A DNA stretch of 64,000 nt from Citricoccus alkalitolerans (GCF_039528175.1 NZ_BAAALH010000002.1:558001-622000), one strand, 5' to 3'. Numbered from the stretch's first letter, positions 40,885 through 50,077 are shown. The notes: generated from the sequence alone by a model not told the origin. Numbers and translations: made by a program.

Positions 40885-42285
40885 TCAGTCGCTTCCGGAG
40901 CCGAGGTCGAGGTCGGTCCAGACCAGGCGGTGCTCACTCGGGGTGGTCTCGTTGGGTTCGCCCGGTTCGCCACCGGGGGCATTGGCGCGGGTGAGGTGCG
41001 AGCCGAGCTGACCGGACTGGGGCCAGAAAACGCCGGACGCGGCGGTGGTCAGGGAGGACGACGGCAGCAGGTAGTCCGATCGTGCCACCGTCCAGTCACC
41101 GCCCTCACGGCCCACCACCTCGGTGGCCATAGGATGCTCGTCCCCGGTGAGGGCCCCGGCGCCGCGCGAGGTGGGCTCCGGGTCCTGGATCGCCTCCGAC
41201 TCCAGCAGGCCGGCGATGACCGAGGGATGCTCCTCATCGTCCAGGGCGGTGCCGGTCAGCGGTCCGAACTCGCCGGCCAGGATGAAGGACTCGCCCTCGC
41301 CCAGACCGCCGGACTGACCCTCGTCGTCCTCGATGTAGGCGGAGTCTGCCGGGTCACCTGAGACGTAGTCCGCCCACAGCCGCATCTCGTCGTGGTGACG
41401 TTCCGCTCCACCGAAGCCGTTCTCGCCATCATCCGGCCGGGCGGCCAGCACGTGCACGGTCTGGTCGCCGACCTGTACGGGGATGTCCCAGTGCGAGGTG
41501 GACGAGAGCCGCAGGACGGACCGCTCGAGATCGGAGAAGGTGTCCTCCGGGATGGCGTTGCCCGGCATGGAATCCCACGGCAGTTCCTGGAAGGTGCGGA
41601 TGCCCTCCGTGTCCAGGGGATGCTTGGAGTACAGCAACATGCCGTGCTGGCCAGCGAACTCGCCTGGGCCGAACGCGTCCCCGGGGCCGCCGATGATGCC
41701 GTCGTTGTCCAGGTCCGCCCCGGTGTCCACTCCGTTGTTGACCTCGGCCACGTACATGTAGGGGTAGTCGATGCCCTGCTGCCCACCCGTTCCGACGGCC
41801 AGGTAGTTCGTCCGGAAGGACTGGGCGAACTCCTCGCCGCCGTCCACGTCCACGTCCGTCAGCAGCACGATGTCCGGCGCGGCCCGCTGGACGGTCTCGG
41901 CCACCTGCTGCCCCTGCTCATCCCCGGGGGCGGAGAGATCTTCGGTCAGCTCCCCGGGGCCGGAGCGGCTCAGCCCGGCCGAGAAGGTGGCGACCCGCAG
42001 GTTATCCGGGGCTGCGGAGGGCACCTGCCCCTCCTTGATCCACAGCATCTGCCGCAACAGGTCGGGGTTCTCGGGAAGGGCGTCGTTGAAGTCGAAGGAG
42101 GCCACGCGTTGCGCCGGCGAGATCGAGGTGTGCGCTACGGGTGTTCGCTGGATGGCCGGTGCGGCCGTCGCCGCGGGTGCGGCAAGCAGCGCCGCCACGG
42201 CGGCTGCAGGCACAAGGGCACCGCCAAGCACCATGCGCCGACGGAGCACCCGGGGGAAAGCACTCATGCGCCCCACCCTAGGCAT
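40885..42285 (-). CDS. Exported endonuclease/exonuclease/phosphatase-like protein
   Basis: Encodes 466 residues with a twin-Arg-like basic start (RRRMVLGGALVPAAAVAALLAAP), suggesting Sec or Tat export. The mature part resembles the EEP (DNase I-like) superfamily: DNLRVATFSAGLSR at the first strand, PDIVLLTDVDVDGGEEF in place of the usual Glu motif, and ILAGEFGPLTG near the GD/N block. The catalytic residues differ from the standard set, so activity is not certain. ATG 42285 has GAAGGG upstream. Precedes the hydrolase gene. Confidence 0.72.
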   Translation of the reverse strand: MPRVGRMSAFPRVLRRRMVLGGALVPAAAVAALLAAPAATAAPAIQRTPVAHTSISPAQRVASFDFNDALPENPDLLRQMLWIKEGQVPSAAPDNLRVATFSAGLSRSGPGELTEDLSAPGDEQGQQVAETVQRAAPDIVLLTDVDVDGGEEFAQSFRTNYLAVGTGGQQGIDYPYMYVAEVNNGVDTGADLDNDGIIGGPGDAFGPGEFAGQHGMLLYSKHPLDTEGIRTFQELPWDSMPGNAIPEDTFSDLERSVLRLSSTSHWDIPVQVGDQTVHVLAARPDDGENGFGGAERHHDEMRLWADYVSGDPADSAYIEDDEGQSGGLGEGESFILAGEFGPLTGTALDDEEHPSVIAGLLESEAIQDPEPTSRGAGALTGDEHPMATEVVGREGGDWTVARSDYLLPSSSLTTAASGVFWPQSGQLGSHLTRANAPGGEPGEPNETTPSEHRLVWTDLDLGSGSD

Positions 42286-42656
42286 GGACACCCTTCGGCG
42301 ATAGGGCCACCCCGGGGCCGCGAGGGCAGGTCACGGCACTGATCGGGCGATGACCGAACTCAACGGACCGGCCCAGAACCGCGAGGACAGCGCGTGTCGC
42401 GGCCACTATCTTCAGAGTGGTTCAACGGTTCCGCCCCTCATTCGAGCCGCAGAACTCGTCATGCGGTTATCAAATCTTGATCTGGGCAGTGCCACCGAGA
42501 CTTTTCCGAAACATTTGCGGTCAACCTGATTCCTGGAGACCGGAACGGCGGGGACTGCCGACGTCGCAGCTCGGGTGAGGAGCGAGCACACCTTGGCATA
42601 GGGCACGGAAACGGCCCCTGACCCGGCGTGATGCCGATTCAGGGGCCGCTGTGCGG
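42286..42656. other. Intergenic region upstream of the endonuclease-like gene
   Basis: About 370 bases between the endonuclease-like gene and tRNA-Lys. Apart from the tRNA terminator at 42612-42648 I see no gene or clear site. The stretch 42440-42530 is less G+C-rich than its neighbours. Confidence 0.5.
42612..42648 (-). terminator. tRNA-Lys terminator
   Basis: CGGCCCCTGA / TCAGGGGCCG, a 10-base-pair stem with an inner CGGC/GCCG helper, followed by TTTCC on the minus strand. It lies just past the 3' end of tRNA-Lys. Confidence 0.7.
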
Positions 42657-42729
42657 TGGGCCCTGCGGGGATCGAACCCGCGACCCGCGGATTAAAAGTC
42701 CGATGCTCTGCCAACTGAGCTAAAGGCCC
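42657..42729 (-). tRNA. tRNA-Lys (TTT)
   Basis: Minus-strand cloverleaf with acceptor GGGCCTT against AGGGCCC, D arm GCTCAGTTGGCAGAGC, anticodon loop CTTTTAA (TTT) and T loop GGTTCGATCCC. No CCA is encoded. A terminator follows. Confidence 0.95.
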
Positions 42730-42935
42730 TGGCCAGCCAGTGGCCGCATCCCATGCTAGCGGACAGACGCCCCCCGGAGGCCATCGCTCGCCCGGTGCCC
42801 GAGGCCAAGACCGTGCCGCCGGTGAAGGCGTACCGTGGAGTGGGTTCCCGGTGGCGCCGCCCCTTGCAGTACCACGCCCCACGCGGGATCGTGACCCAGA
42901 GCAGACACACCCCCTCCCGGAAAGGTGGCCCTCCC

Positions 42936-43610
42936 GTGACATCCTCCCGGAAACGTTCCGGCCGGTCCCCGAGCTCGACAGCGGCCGGCACCGCCCGCCG
43001 TCACCGGCCACGGCCGTTCGCCCCGGACCAATTCTCCGCCTTCCAAGGTGGCGCCGATCCTGCGGTCACCGCAGAGGGCGCGGCATTGCTGGCCCGCGCC
43101 CTGGTCGACGGCGGCCGGTCCACCTCAGACCGGTCAGCGATCCGGCGGCTGGTCGGTCTGGTCGAGGAGGCCGGGATCGACACCGTGGCCCAGTGGTGGG
43201 CCGATGCCCCGGCGATCTCCCTGAGCGGTGTCCTCTGGCGTCTGTACGCCCTCCGCTCGGCGACGATTCGCAACGGGGCCCAGTGGGCCGCCTGGTACCG
43301 TGCCGGCCACGACGCGCATGTGGCCCGCGCCGTGGCGGGGCCGGTCGAACCGCCCGGCGCAGGCGAACTGCAGCAACTGACGACCGACATCCTCACCGGG
43401 GCCTTCACCGGAGACTTCGACGTGGCACTCGAGCGGGCCGCCGCCTACAGCCGGGTGATCTGCCTGGGCCAGGCACACCACTCCGAGGCCCTTGAGGCCG
43501 GCCAGCCTGCCCAGGCCGCTGTCCTGCTGCACCAGGCCAAACGGCTCCTGGGCACCGCCGAGGAACTCGAGGAGGCGGCCGCCGCCTGGCGCCGCGGCAC
43601 GCTCGATTGA
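42936..43610 (+). CDS. Conserved hypothetical protein
   Basis: Encodes 224 residues from the GTG at 42936 (AAAGG about 11 bases upstream). The N-terminal 30 residues are basic. The core is helical and begins FAPDQFSAFQGGADPAVTAEGA; later parts include LVGLVEEAGIDTVAQWWADAP and SGVLWRLYALR. No membrane segment or catalytic motif. I recall such genes in related actinobacteria only as hypothetical proteins. It diverges from tRNA-Lys and precedes the DUF47-PiT pair, with no evident functional tie. Confidence 0.7.
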   Translation: MTSSRKRSGRSPSSTAAGTARRHRPRPFAPDQFSAFQGGADPAVTAEGAALLARALVDGGRSTSDRSAIRRLVGLVEEAGIDTVAQWWADAPAISLSGVLWRLYALRSATIRNGAQWAAWYRAGHDAHVARAVAGPVEPPGAGELQQLTTDILTGAFTGDFDVALERAAAYSRVICLGQAHHSEALEAGQPAQAAVLLHQAKRLLGTAEELEEAAAAWRRGTLD

Positions 43611-43788
43611 GCCGAGGGCTGACAACAACGGCACCGGTGGACATCCGCGCCCCGGACCGCGCACACTGGATACCGGTGCCGGACCGCGGTAACCCCGGGC
43701 TCCAATATTCTGCCGCTACGAGCGGCCACTCGCCGAGAGGCGTTCCCGGTCCGGCACCGCCCCCTTGAGCGGGATACCCTCTTCTTTG

Positions 43789-44415
43789 ATGAACCTCTCA
43801 CTGTCCTCCCTCCTCGCCCCAGACACCGCAAGCCTCGAACACCTCGCAGCCCTGGCGGATGGCCTGGGTGCCGCCGTGCATCAGGTCGCCCAGTTGATGG
43901 GCTCCTCCAAGCCCGCCGCTGAGGACGTCAGTACCCGGTTGTCCGAGATCGACAGCGAGTCCAGCGTCCGCCACATGGCCTTGCTCACCAGCCTGCGCAG
44001 TTCCTTCATCACGCCCCTGCCACGCCAGGACCTCTACCTGATGGCGGACGGACTCAACAATGCCGTGGAGAAGGTCTGCAATGCCGGACTGCTCATCGTC
44101 TCCACCGAGCAGTACCGATTGCCGGCCGAGGCCATGGACGTCCTGGAGACCTTGGGACGGCAAGCTGAGCTCCTCAAGGAGGCCACTGCCCAGTTCCGGA
44201 CCCTTGATGCCCTCGAGGAGACCTGGATCCAGCTCCAGCGCAACTCGAAGCGCGCCGAGCGCGTCATGGTCGAATGGGTCTCCGGGATGACCGGTGACCT
44301 GCTGCAGCGCAGCTACAACCGGCAACGGGAGGCAGCGCACGCCGTGGATGCCGCCATCGTCGCCGTCCGGCAGGTCACCGTCCACGTTGGCAGTGTCCTG
44401 GTGCAGGAGTCCTGA
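43789..44415 (+). CDS. DUF47 (PhoU-like) family protein
   Basis: Encodes 208 residues. A helical bundle with ALADGLGAAVHQVAQL, SFITPLPRQDLYLMADGLNNAVEKV and a long C-terminal helix marks the DUF47/PhoU_div family, whose members sit beside PiT transporters and probably regulate phosphate flux. ATG 43789 is chosen although no clear ribosome site is seen; a TTG eight codons upstream is possible. Six bases separate it from the PiT gene. Confidence 0.9.
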   Translation: MNLSLSSLLAPDTASLEHLAALADGLGAAVHQVAQLMGSSKPAAEDVSTRLSEIDSESSVRHMALLTSLRSSFITPLPRQDLYLMADGLNNAVEKVCNAGLLIVSTEQYRLPAEAMDVLETLGRQAELLKEATAQFRTLDALEETWIQLQRNSKRAERVMVEWVSGMTGDLLQRSYNRQREAAHAVDAAIVAVRQVTVHVGSVLVQES

Positions 44416-44420
44416 CGGAC

Positions 44421-45440
44421 GTGTCCCCCCTCGTCCTGGTCCTGCTGTGCCTCGTGCTCGCCCTCACGGTCGGGTACGGGCTGCTCAACGGCATGCGGGA
44501 CGCGCCCAACGCAATAGCCCTGCCAGTCCGCAGCCGGGCCCTCACGCCGGGGGTGGCCCTGCTCCTGGCCGCCGTGATGAACCTCGGCGGCGGAATCCTG
44601 TCCGGTGGCCTGCTGACCGCCGTGTGGCGGGAGCTCCCCCCAGCCATCCCCGACGGCGGACCGGGCCTGCTGATGGCCGTCGTCGCCTTGGCCGTTGCGA
44701 TCGCCTGGGGGCTGTTCGCCTGGCAGCGCGGCCTGCCCGTATCCATGACGCATGCCCTCATCGCCGGTCTCATCGGGGCCGGCGTGGCCCTGACCGTGAC
44801 CGGTGACGCCTCCTTCGAGGGGATCTGGTCCCCCGTGTTGGTCACCGCGATGCTGGTGGGGCTGCTGCTGACCCCGCTGCTGGGCAGCTTCCTGTCCTGG
44901 ATCCTCGTCACCCCGGCCACCTGGTTGGCCCGCGATGCCGCGCCCGGCGCGGTCAACCACACCGCCCGCATGGGGCTGGCGATCACCGGTGCCGCCAACG
45001 CCCTCGGCCACGGCGTGCAGTCCGGCCAGCGGATGGCCTTCATGGTTGCCCTCGCCCTCACCGCCATCGGCCGGCCCGACGCGATGGGTTGGTGGATTCC
45101 GGTGGCGACCGGTCTCATCCTAGCCATCGGCACACTGTTCGGCGGGTGGCGTGTTGCCCACACCCTCACGGAGAAGCTCGTGCACCTGGACCCGCTGCGC
45201 TCCGCGGTGGCCTCAACCGTCAGCGCCGGGCTGCTGTTCGTGGGCTCGTTCGCCCTCCACCTGCCCCTGTCCTCCACCCATGCCGCAGCGGCGACCATCC
45301 TTGGCGCCGGCCAGAACCAGCGCTATACCGCGGTCCGCTGGCAGCAGGTCCAGCGGGTCATCGGCTACTGGCTCGCGACCCTGGTGGTGCCCGCGGCCGC
45401 GGCGCTCATCCTCGCCGCAGCAGCCAGCCCGCTGTTCTGA
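44421..45440 (+). CDS. pit: Inorganic phosphate transporter, PiT family
   Basis: Encodes 339 residues with ten or so membrane helices. The two repeated PiT signatures are visible: GLLNGMRDAPNAIALPV near the N terminus and ITGAANALGHGVQSGQRM in the second half; GLPVSMTHALIAGLIGAG and LPLSSTHAAAATILGAG are the paired helical-hairpin blocks. It should be a low-affinity, H+-driven phosphate importer. GTG start. It converges on pstB at a 36-base spacer. Confidence 0.94.
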   Translation: MSPLVLVLLCLVLALTVGYGLLNGMRDAPNAIALPVRSRALTPGVALLLAAVMNLGGGILSGGLLTAVWRELPPAIPDGGPGLLMAVVALAVAIAWGLFAWQRGLPVSMTHALIAGLIGAGVALTVTGDASFEGIWSPVLVTAMLVGLLLTPLLGSFLSWILVTPATWLARDAAPGAVNHTARMGLAITGAANALGHGVQSGQRMAFMVALALTAIGRPDAMGWWIPVATGLILAIGTLFGGWRVAHTLTEKLVHLDPLRSAVASTVSAGLLFVGSFALHLPLSSTHAAAATILGAGQNQRYTAVRWQQVQRVIGYWLATLVVPAAAALILAAAASPLF

Positions 45441-45476
45441 GGCGAGCCCAGCCTGAGCTGAGCCTGCCGGCGGTGG

Positions 45477-46256
45477 TCAGCCGAAGCGGCCGGAGACGTA
45501 GTCCTCGGTCTGCTTGTTGGCCGGGTTGTTGAAGATGACGGAGGTCTCGTCGTACTCGATGAGCTTGCCGGGCTTGCCGGTGCCTGCGATGTTGAAGAAC
45601 GCCGTCTTGTCAGCCACTCGAGCAGCCTGCTGCATGTTGTGCGTCACGATCACCACGGTGAACTCGTTCTTCAGCTCATTGATCAGGTCCTCGATGGCCA
45701 GGGTGGAGATCGGGTCCAGGGCGGAGCAGGGCTCGTCCATGAGGATTACATCCGGCTCCACGGCGATGGAACGGGCGATGCACAGTCGCTGCTGCTGGCC
45801 GCCCGACAGGCCGGAGCCTGGCTTGTCCAGCCGGTCCTTGACCTCATTCCAGAGGTTGGCTCCGCGCAGGGACTTCTCCACGATCCCGTCCGCCTCCGAG
45901 CGGGACATCCGAGCGCCGTTAAGCTTGTGACCGGCCAGGATGTTGTCCCGGATGGACATGGTGGGGAAGGGGTTCGGGCGCTGGAAGACCATGCCCACCT
46001 GCGTGCGGACGGTGACCGGGTCCACGCCCGAGGCGTAGACGTCCTCGCCGTCCAGGAGCAGCCGTCCCTCGGCGCGCGCCCCGGGGAGAACCTCGTGCAT
46101 GCGGTTGATGGTCCGCAGGAAGGTGGTCTTGCCGCAACCCGACGGGCCGATGAACGCGGTGACGGACCGGGGTTCGATGTTGATGTTGACGCCTTCCACA
46201 GCCAGGAAGTTGCCGTAGTAGACGTTGAGGTCAATGGCTTCGATGCGCTTTGACAT
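45477..46256 (-). CDS. pstB: Phosphate ABC transporter ATP-binding protein
   Basis: Encodes 259 residues with Walker A GPSGCGKTT (residues 37-45), Q-loop MVFQRPNPFP, signature LSGGQQQRLCIAR and Walker B VILMDEPCSALD. These, with the C-terminal NIAGTGKPGKLIEY, identify PstB. Powers high-affinity phosphate import. Last gene of the pstSCAB operon. ATG 46256; the frame extends into pstA noise upstream. Confidence 0.96.
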   Translation of the reverse strand: MSKRIEAIDLNVYYGNFLAVEGVNINIEPRSVTAFIGPSGCGKTTFLRTINRMHEVLPGARAEGRLLLDGEDVYASGVDPVTVRTQVGMVFQRPNPFPTMSIRDNILAGHKLNGARMSRSEADGIVEKSLRGANLWNEVKDRLDKPGSGLSGGQQQRLCIARSIAVEPDVILMDEPCSALDPISTLAIEDLINELKNEFTVVIVTHNMQQAARVADKTAFFNIAGTGKPGKLIEYDETSVIFNNPANKQTEDYVSGRFG

Positions 46257-46288
46257 GTGGATTCCTCTGTCTTTCGTCTCTGCTCGGC

Positions 46289-47473
46289 TTAGCGGCCGGA
46301 GTTCTTCGGCGCGAACGCCTTGGCGATGATGCGTGCGGCCAGGTTCAGCAGCATCACGATGACGATCAGGACCAGGGCCGCGGCCCAGGCACGGTCCGCC
46401 GAGGGCATGCCGGCAGCCGGCGCGGTCGGGTTCATCAGCTGGCGGTAGATGAACACCGGCAGTGCCGTCATCCACTCGCCGAACGGATTCCAGTTGGTCG
46501 CGGCCGCATAGCCAGCGGTCACCAGGATCGGTGCCGTCTCGCCCGTCACACGAGCAATGGCCAGGGTGATGCCGGAGGCGATACCGGACATGGCCGTGGG
46601 GAGCACGACCTTGAAGATGGTCCGCCACTTGCGCACGCCGAGGGCATAGGACGCCTCCCGGAGCTCGTTCGGGACCACTCGAAGCATCTCCTCGGTGGAG
46701 CGGACCACCACGGGGATCATCAGCACGGACAGGGCGATGGCCGCCGTCAGGCCCATCTTGATCATCTGCACGTGCCGCGGTGTCTCCCCGATGAACGTGG
46801 TGATGAACAGTTCCATCAGGGCGAACGCGAACAGGCCGGCCACGATCGAGGGGATGCCGGTCATGACATCCACGAAGAACACGATGGCGCGGGAGAACCA
46901 GCCGCCCCGGCTGTACTCCACCAGGTAGATCGAGGTCAGCAGGCCGATCGGAACCGAGATGATCGTGGCCATCAGCGTGATCATCAGGGTGCCGGCCAGG
47001 CCGTGCAGGAAGCCGCCCTGCACGGAGCCGCCCTCATTCTGTGTCGCGATGTCATCCGCGCCGGTCACGCCGCTCATGTCTGTCCACAGCAGTTGCGGAT
47101 TGGCCAGCAGCGTGGGCAGGCCGTTGGCGAACACGGTCCAGACCACGGAGATCAGCGGGATGAGCGCCAGGATGAAGGCGGACCACACGAGGTTGCGCCA
47201 GATGCCGTCCGTGGCACGGCGTTTGTTCTCGATGACGTAGGTGGCGGCGTACATGCCGGCGATGTAGAGAATGGCGGCGAAGATCAGCCAGCCGGTCCAG
47301 CTGAAGGATCCGCCGCCCAGCAGGGCCGTGAGGCCGGCGGCCAGGACCAGCGCGCCGATGGCGACGGCGATCCAGGTCCAGCGCGGCATCTGTCCGGCAG
47401 TCAGGGAGTTCTTCCTGGTTCCGCCCGGTTGCGGGGCGACGCCCCGCTGGGTGGTGTCAGTTGAGGTGGTCAT
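46289..47473 (-). CDS. pstA: Phosphate ABC transporter permease PstA
   Basis: Encodes 394 residues, longer than E. coli PstA because of two to three extra N-terminal membrane segments, as in other actinobacteria. The permease core contains IYLVEYSRGGWFSRAI, MTGIPSIVAGLFA and the coupling loop PNELREASYALGVRKWRTI, with GETAPIL typical of PstA. Its start overlaps the pstC stop by one base (TGATG). Confidence 0.96.
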   Translation of the reverse strand: MTTSTDTTQRGVAPQPGGTRKNSLTAGQMPRWTWIAVAIGALVLAAGLTALLGGGSFSWTGWLIFAAILYIAGMYAATYVIENKRRATDGIWRNLVWSAFILALIPLISVVWTVFANGLPTLLANPQLLWTDMSGVTGADDIATQNEGGSVQGGFLHGLAGTLMITLMATIISVPIGLLTSIYLVEYSRGGWFSRAIVFFVDVMTGIPSIVAGLFAFALMELFITTFIGETPRHVQMIKMGLTAAIALSVLMIPVVVRSTEEMLRVVPNELREASYALGVRKWRTIFKVVLPTAMSGIASGITLAIARVTGETAPILVTAGYAAATNWNPFGEWMTALPVFIYRQLMNPTAPAAGMPSADRAWAAALVLIVIVMLLNLAARIIAKAFAPKNSGR

Positions 47474-48441
47474 CAGTTCGCTCCCGAGAATTCCTTGTGC
47501 CGGTTGACGATCCAGCGCGCGATCATGTTGACCACGAGGGTGATGATGAAGAGCATCAAGCCGGCTGCGATCAGCTCGGACTGGCGCATGCCGAAGGCCT
47601 CGGGGAAGTTCAGGGCGATCTCAGACGGGATGGTCGCGTTCCGCCCAGAGGTGATGATGCTCCACGAGAAGATGCCCGGGGAGAGCACCAGGGTGACGGC
47701 CATGGTCTCGCCGAGGGCTCGGCCGAGACCCAGCATGATCGAGGAGATGATGCCCGCCCGGGCGAACGGGAAGACGGTCATCCGGATCATCTCCCAGCGG
47801 GTGGCACCGAGCGCCAGGGCGGCTTCCTCGTGCAGCTTGGGGGTCTGGATGAAGATCTCGCGGCAGAGGGAGGTGATGATCGGCAGGATCATCACGGCCA
47901 GCACGATCGCGGACGTCAGCAGGGCGCGGCCGGTATTGCCGGCGTCGCCTCCGAACAGGGGGATCCATCCCAGGTACTCGTGCAGCCACTTGTAGAGAGG
48001 CACCACCCCCCCGGCCAGCGTGGTCATGCCCCATGCGCCGAAGACCACGGACGGAATGGCCGCCAGCAGGTCGATGACGTAGCCGACCGGGGTCGCCACC
48101 GACTTGGGGGCATAGTGCGAGATGTAGAGGGCGATCCCCACCGCCACCGGGGTGGCCAGCAGGATGGCGATGATGGAGGCGATCAGCGTGCCGGCCATGA
48201 GCGGCCAGACGTACTGCCAGAACGTGTCCGCGCTCTCGATGGTGTCCTGAGTGGAGAAGACCTCCGGCCACAGGGCCGGTAGGGACTCGACCAGCAGGAA
48301 GATCGCGACGAACGCCAGGACCAACAGGATGATGACGCCTGCCGCTAGGGCCAGGCCGGAGAAGACCTTGTCCCCTGCTGCGCCGCCACGCGACGCGGTG
48401 AGCGACGACTTCTTAGCCGGCTCAGTGGCAGTTTCAGTCAC
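47473..48441 (-). CDS. pstC: Phosphate ABC transporter permease PstC
   Basis: Encodes 322 residues with six membrane helices. The PstC core shows ISHYAPKSVATPVGYVIDLLAAIPSV, GDAGNTGRALLTS and the coupling loop HEEAALALGATRWEMI, with LGRALGETMAV. I chose GTG 48441, preceded by GAGGGGAG; the frame is open further upstream. The second gene of the operon, after a hairpin in the 150-base spacer following pstS. Confidence 0.96.
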   Translation of the reverse strand: MTETATEPAKKSSLTASRGGAAGDKVFSGLALAAGVIILLVLAFVAIFLLVESLPALWPEVFSTQDTIESADTFWQYVWPLMAGTLIASIIAILLATPVAVGIALYISHYAPKSVATPVGYVIDLLAAIPSVVFGAWGMTTLAGGVVPLYKWLHEYLGWIPLFGGDAGNTGRALLTSAIVLAVMILPIITSLCREIFIQTPKLHEEAALALGATRWEMIRMTVFPFARAGIISSIMLGLGRALGETMAVTLVLSPGIFSWSIITSGRNATIPSEIALNFPEAFGMRQSELIAAGLMLFIITLVVNMIARWIVNRHKEFSGAN

Positions 48442-48517
48442 GGTGACTCCCCTCGGAGTTCGTGGTGCGGACCCGGGGTCCACATCTCAGGAATGGATGG
48501 CGTGTAAAGCATGGCAC

Positions 48518-48550
48518 AGCCGCCGACCCTACTTGAGAGGGTCGGCGGCT
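48518..48550 (-). terminator. pstS-pstC intergenic attenuator hairpin
   Basis: A 13-base-pair stem (AGCCGCCGACCCT / AGGGTCGGCGGCT) with a 7-base loop, between pstS and pstC. It lacks a T tract, so partial termination or 3' stabilisation of pstS mRNA is more likely than full stop, giving more binding protein than permease. Confidence 0.6.
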
Positions 48551-48591
48551 GGACCGTGAGGCCAATCAGCACCGGCCGGAACCGGCGATGA

Positions 48592-49692
48592 TCAACCCTG
48601 GACGGAGATGGCCTGGATGGACTCCAGAGCGGACTCGCGGGTGGCCTCGGAGATCGGGGCATTGCCCGCGGAGGACTCGGCAGCGGTCTGGCCCTCCTCG
48701 GACACCACGTACTCGCCGAAGGCCTTGGCCGCGTCAGCGGTCTCCTGATCCTGGTACTGGTTGCAGAAGATGTGGTACGAGACCAGCACGATCGGGTAGA
48801 CGCCATCCTCGGTGGTGGTGCGGTCGAGCTCCACGGCACCGGCCTCGCCCGGCGCTGCCTTCTCGACGGCGGCAGCGGCAGCATCGGCGGAGTACGGCAC
48901 GTACTCCTCGCCGACCTGGACGGCCACGGTGCCGAGATCGCCGATCTGGGAGGCATCGGCGTAGGTGATGGCACCGTCGGTGGACTGGGCAAGGGAGACC
49001 ACACCGGACGTCTGCTGGGCAGACTCGGCGGTGATCTCAGAAGGCCAGGTCTCGACGACGTCGTAGGTCCAGGACTCCGGAGCCGCGGCCGTCAGGTAGT
49101 CGGTGAAGTTCTCGGTGGTGCCGGAGTCATCGGCACGGTGCACCACGGTGATGTCGGTGTCCGGCAGTTCGGCATCCGGGTTCTGATCGGCGATGGCCGG
49201 ATCGTTCCAGGTGGTGATCTCGCCGGTGAAGACCTGGGCGAGGGTCTCGGCATCCATGTTGACCTGGTCGACACCTTCGAGGTTGAAGGCGACGGCGACC
49301 GGGGAGATGTAGGACGGGACGTGGAAGACGCCCTCCGGGCCACAGATCTGCTCGGCGGAGGCCATCTCCTCTTCGTCCATGGCGGCGTCGGAGCCGGCGA
49401 AGGAGTACTGGCCGGCGAGGAAGCCCTCACGGCCGGAGCCGGAGCCCACCGGGTCGTACTGGACGGTCAGGTCCGGGTGGACCTCGGTGACGCCGTTGGT
49501 CCAGGCGGTCATGGCGGACTCCTGCGAGGAGGCGCCACCACCGATCAGGGTGCCCGAGACCTCGGCCGGGGCACCCGACTCGGAGCCGGCCGGAGCGGAG
49601 GACTCGGAGCCGCCGTTGCCGCCGCAGGCGGTCAGGGCCAGAGCGGCGACAGACAGGACGGCGGCGTAGCGCCCGATGCGAAGAGCCTTCAC
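48592..49692 (-). CDS. pstS: Phosphate-binding lipoprotein PstS
   Basis: Encodes 366 residues: a lipoprotein signal (LALTACGG), a Ser/Gly linker, then the PstS fold. Family blocks are GGGASSQESAMTAW, YDPVGSGSGREGFLAGQYSFAGSDAAM, FNLEGVDQVNMDAETLAQVFTGEITTWNDPAI and VHRADDSGTTENFTDYL, the last giving the phosphate-binding Arg-Asp-Ser-Gly-Thr set. It binds phosphate outside the membrane for PstCAB. Upstream, 11-base direct repeats resemble a Pho box. Confidence 0.96.
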   Translation of the reverse strand: MKALRIGRYAAVLSVAALALTACGGNGGSESSAPAGSESGAPAEVSGTLIGGGASSQESAMTAWTNGVTEVHPDLTVQYDPVGSGSGREGFLAGQYSFAGSDAAMDEEEMASAEQICGPEGVFHVPSYISPVAVAFNLEGVDQVNMDAETLAQVFTGEITTWNDPAIADQNPDAELPDTDITVVHRADDSGTTENFTDYLTAAAPESWTYDVVETWPSEITAESAQQTSGVVSLAQSTDGAITYADASQIGDLGTVAVQVGEEYVPYSADAAAAAVEKAAPGEAGAVELDRTTTEDGVYPIVLVSYHIFCNQYQDQETADAAKAFGEYVVSEEGQTAAESSAGNAPISEATRESALESIQAISVQG

Positions 49693-49837
49693 GGATATGC
49701 CTCTTTCGAGTTCGATGACAGTGCAGGCGAGGCCGTCACCACTGCTTGTCCGAGTGGCAACTGACGAGCAGGGCAGGGATGCCGATGGCCTCGATCCACC
49801 AGAAAGCTATGGGGGCAAGGTGACGCGAGGGTCGGTG

Positions 49838-49859
49838 CAAGATTAACGCGAGCTTAACG
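49838..49859 (-). promoter_or_regulatory. Pho-box-like direct repeats upstream of pstS
   Basis: On the minus strand, CGTTAAGCTCG followed directly by CGTTAATCTTG: two 11-base units sharing CGTTAA and a C-T core. The 11-base periodicity matches PhoP-type operators of actinobacteria, and the position is about 145 bases before the pstS start. Binding is inferred. Confidence 0.55.
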
Positions 49860-49953
49860 AGGTCACGGCATCGGAGGTGGCATCACCGCCCCGACGGGCG
49901 GGGAGGCCAGTAATGGCGCGGAAGTAACCGACTTCTCTGAAGATTTCCTTGTC

Positions 49954-49973
49954 GGCGTGAGTAATCTCACGCC
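49954..49973. repeat. Short palindrome in pstS upstream region
   Basis: GGCGTGAG-TAAT-CTCACGCC, perfect 8-base arms. It could be an operator for the FUSC-like gene or a hairpin. No function established. Confidence 0.4.
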
Positions 49974-50071
49974 GCCGGGGACTCCACCAGCGTCCCGCCA
50001 CGGCTCCTCGGCGGTCCCGTGGTCGCGGTCCCGGCCCGGGTCGATCGTCCACCACGCCGGCCGCTCCCGCC

Positions 50072-50077
50072 TAAGCT
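50072..50077 (+). promoter_or_regulatory. Possible -10 hexamer of FUSC-like gene
   Basis: TAAGCT ends 7 bases before ATG 50085. There is no ribosome site, consistent with a leaderless transcript. Confidence 0.4.

Noticed and set aside
49843..50055. A 70-codon frame in the pstS upstream region
   Set aside because: No ribosome site, Arg-rich noise composition, and it covers the Pho-box-like repeats.
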